Assembly (NCBI GenBank): GCA_900768075.1
Contig: CAAGBN010000028.1
Location: 1-64,000, forward strand
Direction: 5' to 3'
DNA: 64,000 bases
Origin: Clostridia bacterium
GTDB taxonomy: Bacteria > Bacillota > Clostridia > Oscillospirales > Acutalibacteraceae
Positions 24,351 to 34,200 of this stretch are shown here, piece by piece. The translations under genes and the position numbers were made by a program. Every line of letters starts with the position of its first letter. Position 1 is the first letter of the stretch. Below the pieces are notes generated by a model. It did no database searches, had not been told where the DNA came from, and worked only from the letters and a program-made list of their open reading frames with translations.

Positions 24351-24378
24351 CGAAAAAGGCGATCCGAAGACCGCCTTT
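24351..24378 (-). terminator. Rho-independent terminator of uvrBA
   Basis: On the minus strand AAAGGCGGTC, a TTCG tetraloop and GATCGCCTTT form a 10-bp stem with one G-T pair, ending in TTTTTCG. It lies two bases past the uvrA stop. Confidence 0.88.
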
Positions 24379-24380
24379 GG

Positions 24381-27209
24381 TTATAAGATTTTTTTGAGAT
24401 ATTGACCTGTAAAAGATGATGGGTTTTCAGCGACTTCTTCAGGTGTACCCTGAGCGACAACAGTACCGCCACCGTCACCACCCTCGGGTCCGAGATCTAT
24501 AATATGATCGGCAGACTTTATAACATCGAGATTATGCTCAATTACAACAACACTGTTGCCGTTATCAACAAGTGTCTGAAGTACGTTTATAAGTCTGTGC
24601 ACATCGGCGGTATGAAGACCTGTCGTAGGCTCGTCAAGAATGTAAATAGTCTTGCCTGTGGCTGTTTTCGAAAGCTCTGTCGAAAGCTTTACTCGCTGAG
24701 CTTCACCGCCTGAAAGAGTTGTTGCTGGCTGACCGATTTTAACGTATCCGAGACCGACATCATAAAGAGTACGAAGCTTTTTATATATTTTAGGAATATT
24801 CTCAAAGAAATTCATACCCTCTTCAACTGTCATATCAAGAACATCATAAATTGATTTGCCTTTATATTTGACAGAAAGTGTCTCACTGTTATATCTCATA
24901 CCCTTACAAACCTCGCAAGGTACATAAATATCAGCAAGGAAATGCATCTCAATTTTTACGATACCGTCACCCTGACAGGCTTCACAGCGACCACCCTTGA
25001 CATTAAAGGAAAATCTGCTTGCAGTAAAGCCTTTAGCTTTGGACTCGGTTGTCATTGCAAAAAGCTCTCTGATATCATTGAATACACCTGTATATGTTGC
25101 TGGGTTTGATCTCGGTGTGCGGCCAATAGGAGACTGATCGATTTCAATTACCTTGTCAAGATTTTCAAGTCCCTGCATTTTTCTGAATTTACCCGGGACT
25201 TTTTTAGAGCCGTTGAGCTCATTGCTAAGATATTTGAATAAAACCTCGTTGATAAGAGAAGACTTACCCGAGCCTGAAACACCTGTAATGCACACAAGCT
25301 CACCAAGTGGTATTTCAACATCTATATTCTTGAGATTGTTTTCACTCGCACCGAAAATTTTGATGCTCTTGCCGTTGCCTTTTCGTCTTTCTTCAGGCAC
25401 AGGTATTTTCTTTTTGCCGGAAAGATACTGACCTGTAACAGATTTTTCGCAATTTTTAATATCGTCAAGATTACCGCAGCAGACAATTTCACCGCCGTGA
25501 ATACCTGCGCCGGGGCCAACATCAACAATATAATCAGCTTCAAGCATTGTGTCTTCATCGTGCTCAACAACAATGAGCGTGTTGCCTATATCTCTGAGGT
25601 GCTTAAGTGTATTGATAAGCTTTTCGTTATCTCTCTGATGAAGTCCGATGCTCGGCTCATCGAGAATATAAAGCACACCAACAAGAGACGAGCCTATCTG
25701 TGTTGCAAGACGGATTCTCTGACTTTCACCGCCTGAAAGAGAGCCAGATTGACGAGCAAGAGTAAGATAATTAAGTCCGACACTCTCGAGGAAAGTCAAT
25801 CTCTCAATTATTTCTTTAAGGATGATTCCTGCAATCATATTTTCTCTTTCGCTGAGCTTTTCAGGCAACTCTTTTGCAAATTTAAGTGCATCGCTGATTG
25901 AAAGTGAGCACACCTGATGGATATTCATATCACATATTGTGACGCTGAGTGCCTCCTTGGAAAGTCGCGCACCACCGCATTCAGTACAGGTGTTGGTTGT
26001 CATCATAGTTTCAATTTCACGGCGCATTGTATCTGAGGTCGACTCATTATAACGTCTTTGAAGATTATTGATAATGCCTTCAAATGCTGAATAATAAGTA
26101 CCGCTGCCGTAGCTCATAGTTCTTTCAAGCTTGAGCTTTTCGTCGCCTGTACCGTAAAGAATTGAATTTAAAGCTTCAGGCGACATATCCTCAATAGGTG
26201 TATCAAAATCGAAACCGTATTTCTTTCCGAGTGCATCATAATACATACCACTGATTGATGAGCTGTCTCTGCCTGACCAACCGCTTGCTTTAATGGCACC
26301 CTGAGCTATAGAGAGCTTTCTGTCAGGTATAACCATAGACGGAGAAATTTCCATAAACACTCCGAGACCGGAACATTTTTTGCAAGAGCCGAAAGGATTG
26401 TTGAATGAGAACATTCTCGGTGTAATTTCGCCGAAGCTTACACCGTGCTCGGGACAAGCATAATTAAGTGAGAATGTCAGCTCATCCTTACCGATAACAT
26501 CCACAACAAGAAGACCCTCTGAAAGCTTTGTAGCAGTTTCGATTGAGTCTGCAAGACGAGATTTAATGCCGTCTTTGACTACTAATCTGTCAACAATAAC
26601 CTCAATATTATGCTTTTTGTTTTTATCAAGCTTTATCTTTTCTGATAAATCATACACAGCCCCATCAATACGTACTCTGACAAAGCCTGATTTTCTCACA
26701 GACTCGAGTTCCTTGACGTACTCCCCTTTTCTGCCTCTGACAATAGGAGCGAGAAGCTGAAGCTTTGTGCCCTCTTCAAGTGAAAGCACCTGATCAACTA
26801 CCTGATCGACAGTCTGCTGTTTGATTTCTTTTCCGCAGACGGTACAATGAGGCACACCGATACGTGCATAGAGAAGTCTGAAATAATCATAAATCTCAGT
26901 GATTGTACCGACGGTTGAACGAGGATTTTTTGATGTGGTTTTCTGATCGATAGATATAGCAGGAGAAAGACCCTCTATATAGTCAACATCAGGCTTTTCC
27001 ATCTGACCGAGAAACTGTCTTGCATATGATGACAAGGACTCAACATATCGTCTTTGTCCCTCGGCATATATAGTGTCAAAAGCAAGAGAAGATTTACCCG
27101 AGCCTGATATGCCTGTAAAAACAATCAGCTGATCTCTGGGCACAACAAGGTCAACATTTTTAAGATTGTGCTCTCTTGCTCCTTTAATAATCAAGTTTTT
27201 CTGTGACAT
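24381..27209 (-). CDS. uvrA: Excinuclease ABC subunit A
   Basis: UvrA is the damage-sensing ATPase dimer of nucleotide excision repair. The 942-residue protein has two ABC modules: Walker A GISGSGKSS near residue 32 and GVSGSGKSS near 640, and two LSGGE signatures (GSLSGGESQR and TTLSGGEAQR). Zinc-finger cysteines are visible as CTVCGKE, CKKCSGLG, and the C-terminal CEACQGDG...CEVCKG pair. Length is typical (about 940). It starts seven bases after the uvrB stop with TAGGTG as ribosome-binding site, so uvrB-uvrA form an SOS operon that ends at 24351-24378. Confidence 0.97.
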   Translation of the reverse strand: MSQKNLIIKGAREHNLKNVDLVVPRDQLIVFTGISGSGKSSLAFDTIYAEGQRRYVESLSSYARQFLGQMEKPDVDYIEGLSPAISIDQKTTSKNPRSTVGTITEIYDYFRLLYARIGVPHCTVCGKEIKQQTVDQVVDQVLSLEEGTKLQLLAPIVRGRKGEYVKELESVRKSGFVRVRIDGAVYDLSEKIKLDKNKKHNIEVIVDRLVVKDGIKSRLADSIETATKLSEGLLVVDVIGKDELTFSLNYACPEHGVSFGEITPRMFSFNNPFGSCKKCSGLGVFMEISPSMVIPDRKLSIAQGAIKASGWSGRDSSSISGMYYDALGKKYGFDFDTPIEDMSPEALNSILYGTGDEKLKLERTMSYGSGTYYSAFEGIINNLQRRYNESTSDTMRREIETMMTTNTCTECGGARLSKEALSVTICDMNIHQVCSLSISDALKFAKELPEKLSERENMIAGIILKEIIERLTFLESVGLNYLTLARQSGSLSGGESQRIRLATQIGSSLVGVLYILDEPSIGLHQRDNEKLINTLKHLRDIGNTLIVVEHDEDTMLEADYIVDVGPGAGIHGGEIVCCGNLDDIKNCEKSVTGQYLSGKKKIPVPEERRKGNGKSIKIFGASENNLKNIDVEIPLGELVCITGVSGSGKSSLINEVLFKYLSNELNGSKKVPGKFRKMQGLENLDKVIEIDQSPIGRTPRSNPATYTGVFNDIRELFAMTTESKAKGFTASRFSFNVKGGRCEACQGDGIVKIEMHFLADIYVPCEVCKGMRYNSETLSVKYKGKSIYDVLDMTVEEGMNFFENIPKIYKKLRTLYDVGLGYVKIGQPATTLSGGEAQRVKLSTELSKTATGKTIYILDEPTTGLHTADVHRLINVLQTLVDNGNSVVVIEHNLDVIKSADHIIDLGPEGGDGGGTVVAQGTPEEVAENPSSFTGQYLKKIL

Positions 27210-27216
27210 ATTTCAC

Positions 27217-29187
27217 CTACATTAGTTTCTTAAGTTTTTCAATTTTGTCTCTGAGATATGCAGCGTGTTCAAATTCAAGAATCTTTGCAGCATCCTTCAT
27301 TTCATTAGTAAGCTCACGGATTATACGGCTGCGCTCATCCTTGGGAAGTCTCCGGAATTGCTTTTCGGAGTCAACATTTTTCTTTTTACTGTCAGATATC
27401 TCAATTATATCACGTACATCTTTAATAATAGTTTTCGGTGTAATGCCGTGCTTTTGATTGTATTCACTCTGAATTTTACGGCGTCTCTCAGTTTCGCGGA
27501 TTGCAACATCCATTGACGTTGTAATTTTATCCGCGTACATTATAACCTCACCGTCAGCATTTCTTGCGGCACGGCCGATTGTCTGTATGAGCGATGTTTC
27601 GGAACGGAGAAAGCCCTCTTTATCAGCATCAAGTATCATAACAAGAGAAACCTCAGGCAAATCAAGACCCTCTCTTAAAAGGTTGATACCGACAAGAACA
27701 TCAAATTCACCGAGTCTCAGGTCTCGTATAATCTCCATACGCTCAATAGTATCTATATCGTAATGCATATATCTGACCTTGACACCTAAGTCTGTAAGGT
27801 ACGCTGTTAGAGCCTCTGCCATTTTTTTAGTCAGAGTTGTGATAAGCACTCTTTCCTTGCGCTCAACACGCATATTGATTTCACTGAAAATATCATCCAT
27901 CTGACCCTGAGTAGGTCTGACACTGATAAGCGGGTCAAGCAGACCTGTAGGTCTTATAACCTGCTCAACAATTTTGCTGCTTTTTTCTTTTTCAAAAGTA
28001 CCCGGTGTGGCACTTACAAAGATTTTCTGTCCTACCTTGCTGTAAAACTCATCGAATGTCAAAGGTCTGTTGTCATAAGCAGAGGGAAGTCTGAAGCCAA
28101 AATCAATCAGACTGTCTTTTCTTGACTTATCTCCGCCGTACATAGCTCTGACCTGAGGAAGCATAACGTGTGACTCGTCAACAAAAAGCAGAAAATCGTC
28201 AGGAAAATAGTCAAGCAAAGTGAAAGGAGCCTCTCCTGCAGGTCTGCCCGACATTATACGTGAGTAGTTTTCTATACCCTTACAAAAGCCGGTTTCTTTG
28301 AGAAGCTCTAAATCATTGAGAGTTCTGTCCTTAATACGCTGAGCCTCAAGAAGCTTTCCGTTTTTTGTAAATTCGATATATCTTTCGCTCATTTCAGCGA
28401 GAATTTCATCAAGGGCTGTTTCAAGCTTTTCAGGAGAAACAACGTAGTGAGAAGCAGGATATATTGCTACGTGTGAAACTGTATTTTTAATGTCTCCCGT
28501 AAGCGGATTAATCTCACTGATACGGTCAATTTCATCGCCGAAAAATTCTACTCTGATTGCTGTGTCTGAAGTATACACAGGATATATCTCAACAACGTCA
28601 CCGCGTACTCTGAATTTATTTCTGACAAAGTTAATGTCATTTCTTTCATACTGAATCTCAACTAACTTTGCAATTAGCTCATCTCTGCTTTTTTCCATAC
28701 CTGTACGAAGTGAGATAACCATATTTCGGTAATCTATAGGGTTACCCAAGGTGTAAATACACGATACACTTGCAACGATAATAACATCTCTTCGCTCAGA
28801 AAGTGCCGAAGTTGCAGAGTGTCGAAGCTTGTCAATTTCATCGTTGATTGCAGAGTCTTTTTCTATATAGGTATCAGTCGTCGGAATATAAGCCTCAGGC
28901 TGATAGTAGTCATAATATGAGACGAAATATTCAACTGCATTATCAGGGAAAAACTCTCTGAATTCACTGCAAAGCTGATAAGCAAGAGTCTTATTATGAG
29001 CAAGTACAAGAGTAGGTCTGTTGAGTCTCTCGATAATATTTGCCATAGTAAATGTCTTGCCTGAGCCGGTTACACCGAGCAAAGTCTGTTCATTATAGCC
29101 TTTATTTATACCGTCAACAAGAGCTTCAATTGCCTCAGGCTGATCGCCTGTCGGCTTGAATTTTGATACAAGCTTAAAGTCTCCCAT
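27217..29187 (-). CDS. uvrB: Excinuclease ABC subunit B
   Basis: UvrB is the helicase-like subunit that verifies DNA damage and recruits UvrC. The 656-residue protein contains Walker A GVTGSGKT, the damage-verifying beta-hairpin region YYDYYQPEAYIP, helicase motifs (FVDESH, QTIGRAARN) and the C-terminal UVR domain (MKDAAKILEFEHAAYLRDKI). ATG 29187 follows AAAGGAG; the longer reading from 29247 runs through the promoter and was rejected. It is the first gene of uvrBA, controlled by a promoter and LexA box at 29201-29247. Confidence 0.97.
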   Translation of the reverse strand: MGDFKLVSKFKPTGDQPEAIEALVDGINKGYNEQTLLGVTGSGKTFTMANIIERLNRPTLVLAHNKTLAYQLCSEFREFFPDNAVEYFVSYYDYYQPEAYIPTTDTYIEKDSAINDEIDKLRHSATSALSERRDVIIVASVSCIYTLGNPIDYRNMVISLRTGMEKSRDELIAKLVEIQYERNDINFVRNKFRVRGDVVEIYPVYTSDTAIRVEFFGDEIDRISEINPLTGDIKNTVSHVAIYPASHYVVSPEKLETALDEILAEMSERYIEFTKNGKLLEAQRIKDRTLNDLELLKETGFCKGIENYSRIMSGRPAGEAPFTLLDYFPDDFLLFVDESHVMLPQVRAMYGGDKSRKDSLIDFGFRLPSAYDNRPLTFDEFYSKVGQKIFVSATPGTFEKEKSSKIVEQVIRPTGLLDPLISVRPTQGQMDDIFSEINMRVERKERVLITTLTKKMAEALTAYLTDLGVKVRYMHYDIDTIERMEIIRDLRLGEFDVLVGINLLREGLDLPEVSLVMILDADKEGFLRSETSLIQTIGRAARNADGEVIMYADKITTSMDVAIRETERRRKIQSEYNQKHGITPKTIIKDVRDIIEISDSKKKNVDSEKQFRRLPKDERSRIIRELTNEMKDAAKILEFEHAAYLRDKIEKLKKLM

Positions 29188-29200
29188 AACCGTCTCCTTT

Positions 29201-29214
29201 CGTACAAATGTTCG
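29201..29214. promoter_or_regulatory. LexA (SOS) box of uvrBA
   Basis: The sequence reads CGTACAAATGTTCG, or CGAACATTTGTACG on the minus strand. This is one mismatch from the Gram-positive LexA consensus CGAAC-N4-GTTCG. It starts four bases after the -10 element and lies upstream of the uvrB ribosome-binding site, ideal for repression. Confidence 0.85.
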
Positions 29215-29218
29215 ATTT

Positions 29219-29247
29219 ATTATACTACAATTATTCGCAAAAATCAA
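29219..29247 (-). promoter_or_regulatory. Sigma-A-type promoter of uvrBA
   Basis: On the minus strand, TTGATT (29242-29247) and a perfect TATAAT (29219-29224) are 17 bases apart. The LexA box lies just downstream. Confidence 0.82.
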
Positions 29248-29260
29248 CTGTTTATTAAAT

Positions 29261-29291
29261 AAAAAATCGCCCTGAAAAAGTCAGGGCGATT
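29261..29291 (-). terminator. Rho-independent terminator of radC
   Basis: A perfect 11-bp stem (AATCGCCCTGA at 29265-29275 and TCAGGGCGATT at 29281-29291) has a 5-base loop and is followed by a T-tract on the minus strand. Confidence 0.9.
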
Positions 29292-29305
29292 AATTGAGTT
29301 TTGAT

Positions 29306-30052
29306 TTATTTGCCGCAAAAAAGCGGATCTGCACCGTAAAACAGATGAATGTGTGAGGGTGATTTCACCATTGAAAAATATGAGCTGTCTGTGACGATTA
29401 TGTGATCAAGCAACTGTACCTTAAGCATATCCAGAAGATCAAATGCAGATTTTGTTACTTTCACATCACCGTCAGATGGCACAAGTGTACCGTTAGGGTG
29501 ATTATGCGATAAAATAACTTTCTTAGCACGCACCTCAAGAACAATGGTCGCAAGCTTTCTGATATCAAAGGTTGATGAATCAATGTCACCGTCGTTGACA
29601 ACACGGCAGGCTATAAGTCTGTCCTGCAAATCAAAGCAAAGAGCATATATTCTTTCATTATTGGTGTCAAGATAAAGCGGTCTGAGATAATCAGCAATTT
29701 CTTTCGGATTCTTAAACTGAAGCTTCTTCTTTCTCAAATCTGATACATATCTCTTATAAACAGGCAAAAATAAAGTAAGAAGACAAGCTGCGCTATCAGT
29801 CATACCTTTAACAGACTTAAGCTCTGTCACGCTTGCTTCAAGTACACCGGAAAACGAGCCGAATCTGTCCATCAGCTCGTGAGCCAAAGGATTAGTATCC
29901 TTCTGCGGAATACCGAAAAACAAAAGCAGCTCAAGTATGTTATGGTCAGGCATACTGCCAAGACCTGATTCTATGTATCTTTGCTTTACCTTTTCTCTGT
30001 GGCCTTTATGTATATTTTTAGCTTTTTCTTCTTTAACAGTGTTATCAGACAT
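29306..30052 (-). CDS. radC: RadC/DUF2466 family JAB-domain protein
   Basis: The 248-residue product has an N-terminal helix-hairpin-helix-like region (residues 35-110, containing GSFSGVLEASVTELKSVKGM) and a C-terminal JAB/MPN metalloprotease-fold domain. The metal motif SHNHPNG followed by PSDGD is intact. The family was named for DNA repair, but its molecular role remains unclear. GAGG precedes the ATG and directly follows the T-tract of the pfkA terminator. It therefore depends on readthrough or an unseen start site, and ends at the terminator at 29261-29291. Confidence 0.92.
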   Translation of the reverse strand: MSDNTVKEEKAKNIHKGHREKVKQRYIESGLGSMPDHNILELLLFFGIPQKDTNPLAHELMDRFGSFSGVLEASVTELKSVKGMTDSAACLLTLFLPVYKRYVSDLRKKKLQFKNPKEIADYLRPLYLDTNNERIYALCFDLQDRLIACRVVNDGDIDSSTFDIRKLATIVLEVRAKKVILSHNHPNGTLVPSDGDVKVTKSAFDLLDMLKVQLLDHIIVTDSSYFSMVKSPSHIHLFYGADPLFCGK

Positions 30053-30063
30053 AAATATACCTC

Positions 30064-30092
30064 AAAAAAGAGCCTGCATTTTCTGCAGACTC
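30064..30092 (-). terminator. Rho-independent terminator between pfkA and radC
   Basis: GAGTCTGCA and TGCAGGCTC (minus strand) form a 9-bp stem with one G-T pair and a 5-base loop, followed by TTTTTT. The T-tract merges directly into the GAGG ribosome-binding site of radC. Confidence 0.82.
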
Positions 30093-30136
30093 CTGACGTG
30101 TTAATTTGAATGAATCCGCTGAATATTCGGATTAAA

Positions 30137-31102
30137 TCAGATAGAAATCTCAAGTGACATCTTGTACATATCAAGGTCAACTGAGTTCTTCATATTAAGT
30201 GCTTCGAAGATATCAAAGTCGAGAATCTTCTCTTTCTGCATAGCAACAACACGGTTGCCGATACCCTCTTTAAGAAGCTGAACTGCATGATAACCCATCT
30301 GGCTTGCAACAATTCTGTCCTTAGCTGTGGGTGAACCGCCACGCTGAACGTGACCGAGAATTGTAGCTCTTGCTTCAACACCTGTTTCAGCCTGAATTCT
30401 CTTAGCCATATCTTCTACACCGCCGATAGCTTCTGAAACGAGAATTACAAAGTGAACCTTACCGCTCTTCTGAGTTCTCTTCATTCTTTCAATAACATCA
30501 CGATCAAAATCATAAGGAACTTCAGGGATAAGAGTTGAAGTAGCACCGCAAGCAACACCAGCTGTGAGAGCAAGATAACCTGCACCTCTGCCCATAACCT
30601 CAACAACTGCACAACGGTCGTGTGATTCAGCAGTATCTCTGATTCTGTCAACCATCTGCATAATTGTGTTCATAGCTGTATCATAACCGATTGTATAATC
30701 GCAGCAACCGATGTCATTGTCAATTGTACCGGGAATAGCAACACAGGGAATGCCGTTGAGTGAAAGGTCTCTTGCGCCTCTGAATGAGCCGTCACCACCG
30801 ATAACTACAAGACCTTCGATGCCTCTTTCTTTACAGGTATTTACAGCCTCCTGAATACCCTCAGCTGTCTTGAACTTGGGGCTTCTTGCTGAATAAAGAA
30901 TTGTACCGCCTCTGTTGATGATGTCAGAAACTGAACGAAGATTCATTTCATACATATCATTTTCCATAAGGCCGTTGTAACCTCTTCTGATACCGTAAAC
31001 CTTCATACCGAGTTCACAGCCTGCACGTACAACTGCACGAACAGCAGCGTTCATACCGGGGGCGTCACCGCCACTTGTCAATACACCAATAGTTTTTAAC
31101 AT
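30137..31102 (-). CDS. pfkA: 6-phosphofructokinase
   Basis: PfkA phosphorylates fructose-6-phosphate with ATP, the committed glycolytic step. The 321-residue product has the ATP-binding segment TSGGDAPGMNAAVRA, GGDGSFRGA, the catalytic TIDND segment, and MGRGAGYLAL. Gly rather than Lys at the 104-equivalent position in GGDGS indicates the ATP-dependent type. Length fits bacterial PfkA (about 320). It has its own consensus promoter (31197-31224), a leader of about 90 bases, and a terminator before radC. In many Firmicutes it pairs with pyk or follows dnaE; here it follows dnaE but with a separate promoter. Confidence 0.96.
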   Translation of the reverse strand: MLKTIGVLTSGGDAPGMNAAVRAVVRAGCELGMKVYGIRRGYNGLMENDMYEMNLRSVSDIINRGGTILYSARSPKFKTAEGIQEAVNTCKERGIEGLVVIGGDGSFRGARDLSLNGIPCVAIPGTIDNDIGCCDYTIGYDTAMNTIMQMVDRIRDTAESHDRCAVVEVMGRGAGYLALTAGVACGATSTLIPEVPYDFDRDVIERMKRTQKSGKVHFVILVSEAIGGVEDMAKRIQAETGVEARATILGHVQRGGSPTAKDRIVASQMGYHAVQLLKEGIGNRVVAMQKEKILDFDIFEALNMKNSVDLDMYKMSLEISI

Positions 31103-31196
31103 TATTACGTCCTCCTATACTCCGTTGTGCATAACACATTGAATTTTAACAACATTCAAATAGAGTTTAAAATATTAATAATTAGGCATTACGAAT

Positions 31197-31224
31197 ATTA
31201 TACACTAACTTTAATAAATGTCAA
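31197..31224 (-). promoter_or_regulatory. Sigma-A-type promoter of pfkA
   Basis: On the minus strand, a perfect TTGACA (31219-31224) and a perfect TATAAT (31197-31202) have a 16-base spacer, in the 147-base gap between dnaE and pfkA. Confidence 0.85.
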
Positions 31225-31249
31225 GATTAATACATAAAATCGACAAATT

Positions 31250-34200
31250 TTAGCTTCTGACTACAATGTTTTCATCACCTAAAATATATTTCAGCTCATT
31301 TATAAGCGGATCATTCAGGCTTACATTGGAAATCAGCTCATATTTATTTTCGTCGATATAGTAAGCATACAGTGGGAAAGTGCCCTCGAAGATTTCAGTC
31401 AAGGTGGTTATTTTCTTCATTTCAGGACAGCTTCTGCTGCTGATTCTTGCAAAAATGCCCTTTCTCTTCTTCTTTTCAGGCTTTGCTTCGTCTTTCAATA
31501 TGTTTTTGGGATTAGGCTCAATAGTTTCGCAAACTATAGTTGCATCCTTATCCTCTCTCATACTTAGGCGACCGCTTATAAGTATAATATTGCCCATTTG
31601 CAGGTGCTGTACTCGTTCAGCGTACTGTCTTGAGAAAATAATACACTCGATTGACGACGTCATATCCTCAATAGTTACAAAGCACATTGTGCTGTTGTTT
31701 TTAGTTGTACGCTTTTCGATTTTAGATATGATACCGTAAATGCGAACCTTGCTGTTGTCTTTGTATCTGAAATCGTGCTCACTGTCGAGAATATCAGATA
31801 TGCGGTCAGCACCGATTTTTTCGGCTATTTCACGGTATTGATCCATGGGATGGCCTGATATATAAAGACCTGTGATTTCTTTTTCGAAAGCTAAAAGCTC
31901 ACTCAGTGGCATTTCTTCCATTTCGGGTACCACAAACTCATTGCTGAAAGAAAAGCCTGAATCCATATCAAAAAAGCCTATCTGACCTACAACGTTTTTA
32001 TTTTTATCAGCGTCAAGGTCGGCGATAATCTTAGGCAGAACAGAAATCATCTGACGTCTGTTCATATCAAGACCGTCAAGTGCACCGCTTTTTATAAGGC
32101 TCTCTACTGCCCTTCTGTTAAACTCCTTAGAGTAAACTCTCTTGCAGAATGAATAGAAATCAGTATATTTACCACCGTTTTCACGGTTGTCTATAATTGT
32201 TTTAATGAAGCCTCTGCCAAGATTTTTAATTGCAAGCAAGCCGAATCTTATAGCACCGTTTTTAACAGTGAAGCCTTCAAAAGAACTGTTTACACTCGGT
32301 GCAAGAACCTTGATGCCAAGCCTTGTGCATTCAGCAATATAGGTAGACACCTTAGTTGACGAATCAAGAACACTTGTAAGAGTTGCAGCCATAAGCTCAC
32401 AAGGATAATGACATTTAAGCCATGCTGTCTGATAAGAAACAAAGGCATAGGCTGCAGCGTGAGACTTATTGAAAGCATACTTTGCAAAATTGGACATTTC
32501 ATCAAAAATTGCATTGGCAGTTTCTTCTGATACGCCTATTGAAAGGGCTCCGTGACACTCGGTTTCACCCTTTTCATTTTTAAGACCGTAGATGAAATTC
32601 TGACGCTCCTTTTCCATTACGTCAAGCTTCTTCTTTGACATAGCTCGTCTAACTAGGTCAGCCCGACCGTAAGAATAGCCTGCAAGCTTACGGCAGATTT
32701 CCATTACCTGCTCCTGATAAACCATACATCCGTAGGTTACGTCAAGAATATCTCTGAGAAGCTCAGTTTTATATTTTGTATCCTGAGGGTTATGTCTGTT
32801 ATGAATATAAGTATCAATCGAATCGGCAGGGCCGGGTCGGTACAGAGAAATAACAGCTATAAGATCCTCAAGGCTCTGTGGCTTAAGTCTTGAAAGCACG
32901 CTTCTCATACCGCTTGACTCATACTGGAATACAGCATCTGTCTTACCCTGAGAAAGCATATCAAAGGTTTCAGGATCGTTTATATCGATGCCGTCAAGGT
33001 CAAAATCAGGGTTAGTTTGTTTAATAAGCTTAACTGCATCATCGATAACTGTAAGAGTGCGAAGACCAAGGAAATCCATCTTGAGAAGTCCGAGATTTTC
33101 AAGAGTTACCATCGTAAACTGAGTTACAACGCTTTCGTCATTTACTGCAAGAGGAACATAAGATGATACGGGATCACGTGTAATTACAACGCCTGCTGCA
33201 TGGGTTGAAGCGTGACGAGGCATACCTTCAACCTGTCTTGCATAATCAAGAAGCTTTTTGATTTCTTCATTAGTTAAATAAAGCCTCTTGAGGTCTTCAG
33301 AATATTTAAGAGCCTTATCAATGGTTATTTTAAGTTCGTTGGGGATTGCTTTTGCAACCTCATCGACTACATTATAAGGCATACCGAGTACTCTGCCGAC
33401 ATCTCGCACTGCTGCTCTTGCCGCCATAGTACCAAAGGTTACAATCTGTGCAACGTGATCACTGCCGTATTTCCTGATAACATAATCTATAACTTCCTGT
33501 CTTCTGACATAGCAGAAGTCAATATCAAAGTCAGGCATACTGACTCTTTCAGGGTTGAGGAAACGCTCAAAAAGCAGATTATACTTAAGAGGATCTATAC
33601 CGGTAATACCGATGCAATAAGCCGCAAGTGAGCCTGCACCCGAGCCTCTGCCCGGACCGACAGGTATTTTCTTGCTTTTAGCATAACGGATAAAATCGTG
33701 AACTATGAGGAAATAATCTACATAGCCCATTTTATTGATGATATTCAACTCATAATTGAGTCTGTCGATATATTTCCGAGGCGGATTATCTCCAAGATGC
33801 TTATTAAGACCGAAAAAGCACTGATTCTTAAAATATTCAAAGTGATCCATATTATTGGGCACTTCAAAATGAGGCAGCTTTGTATTGCCGAACTCAAATT
33901 CTACATTACACTGCTCGGCAATAATCTGAGTGTTATCTATCGCCTGAGGAAGCTCAGGGAATGCCTGACGCATTTCATCCTCAGTTTTTACATAGAATTC
34001 ATCAGTTGAAAATTCAAGACCTGTTTCCTCTCCTAAGGTGTGATTGGTCTGAATACAGATAAGCACCTGCTGAACAGCTGAATCTTCTTTTCTGATATAG
34101 TGAGCATCGTTTGTTGCAACAAGGGGAATGCCTGTCTCTTTTGAAAGTCTTACCAAATCAGGCATAATATCAAGCTGTTCACGAAGTCCGTGATTCTGAA

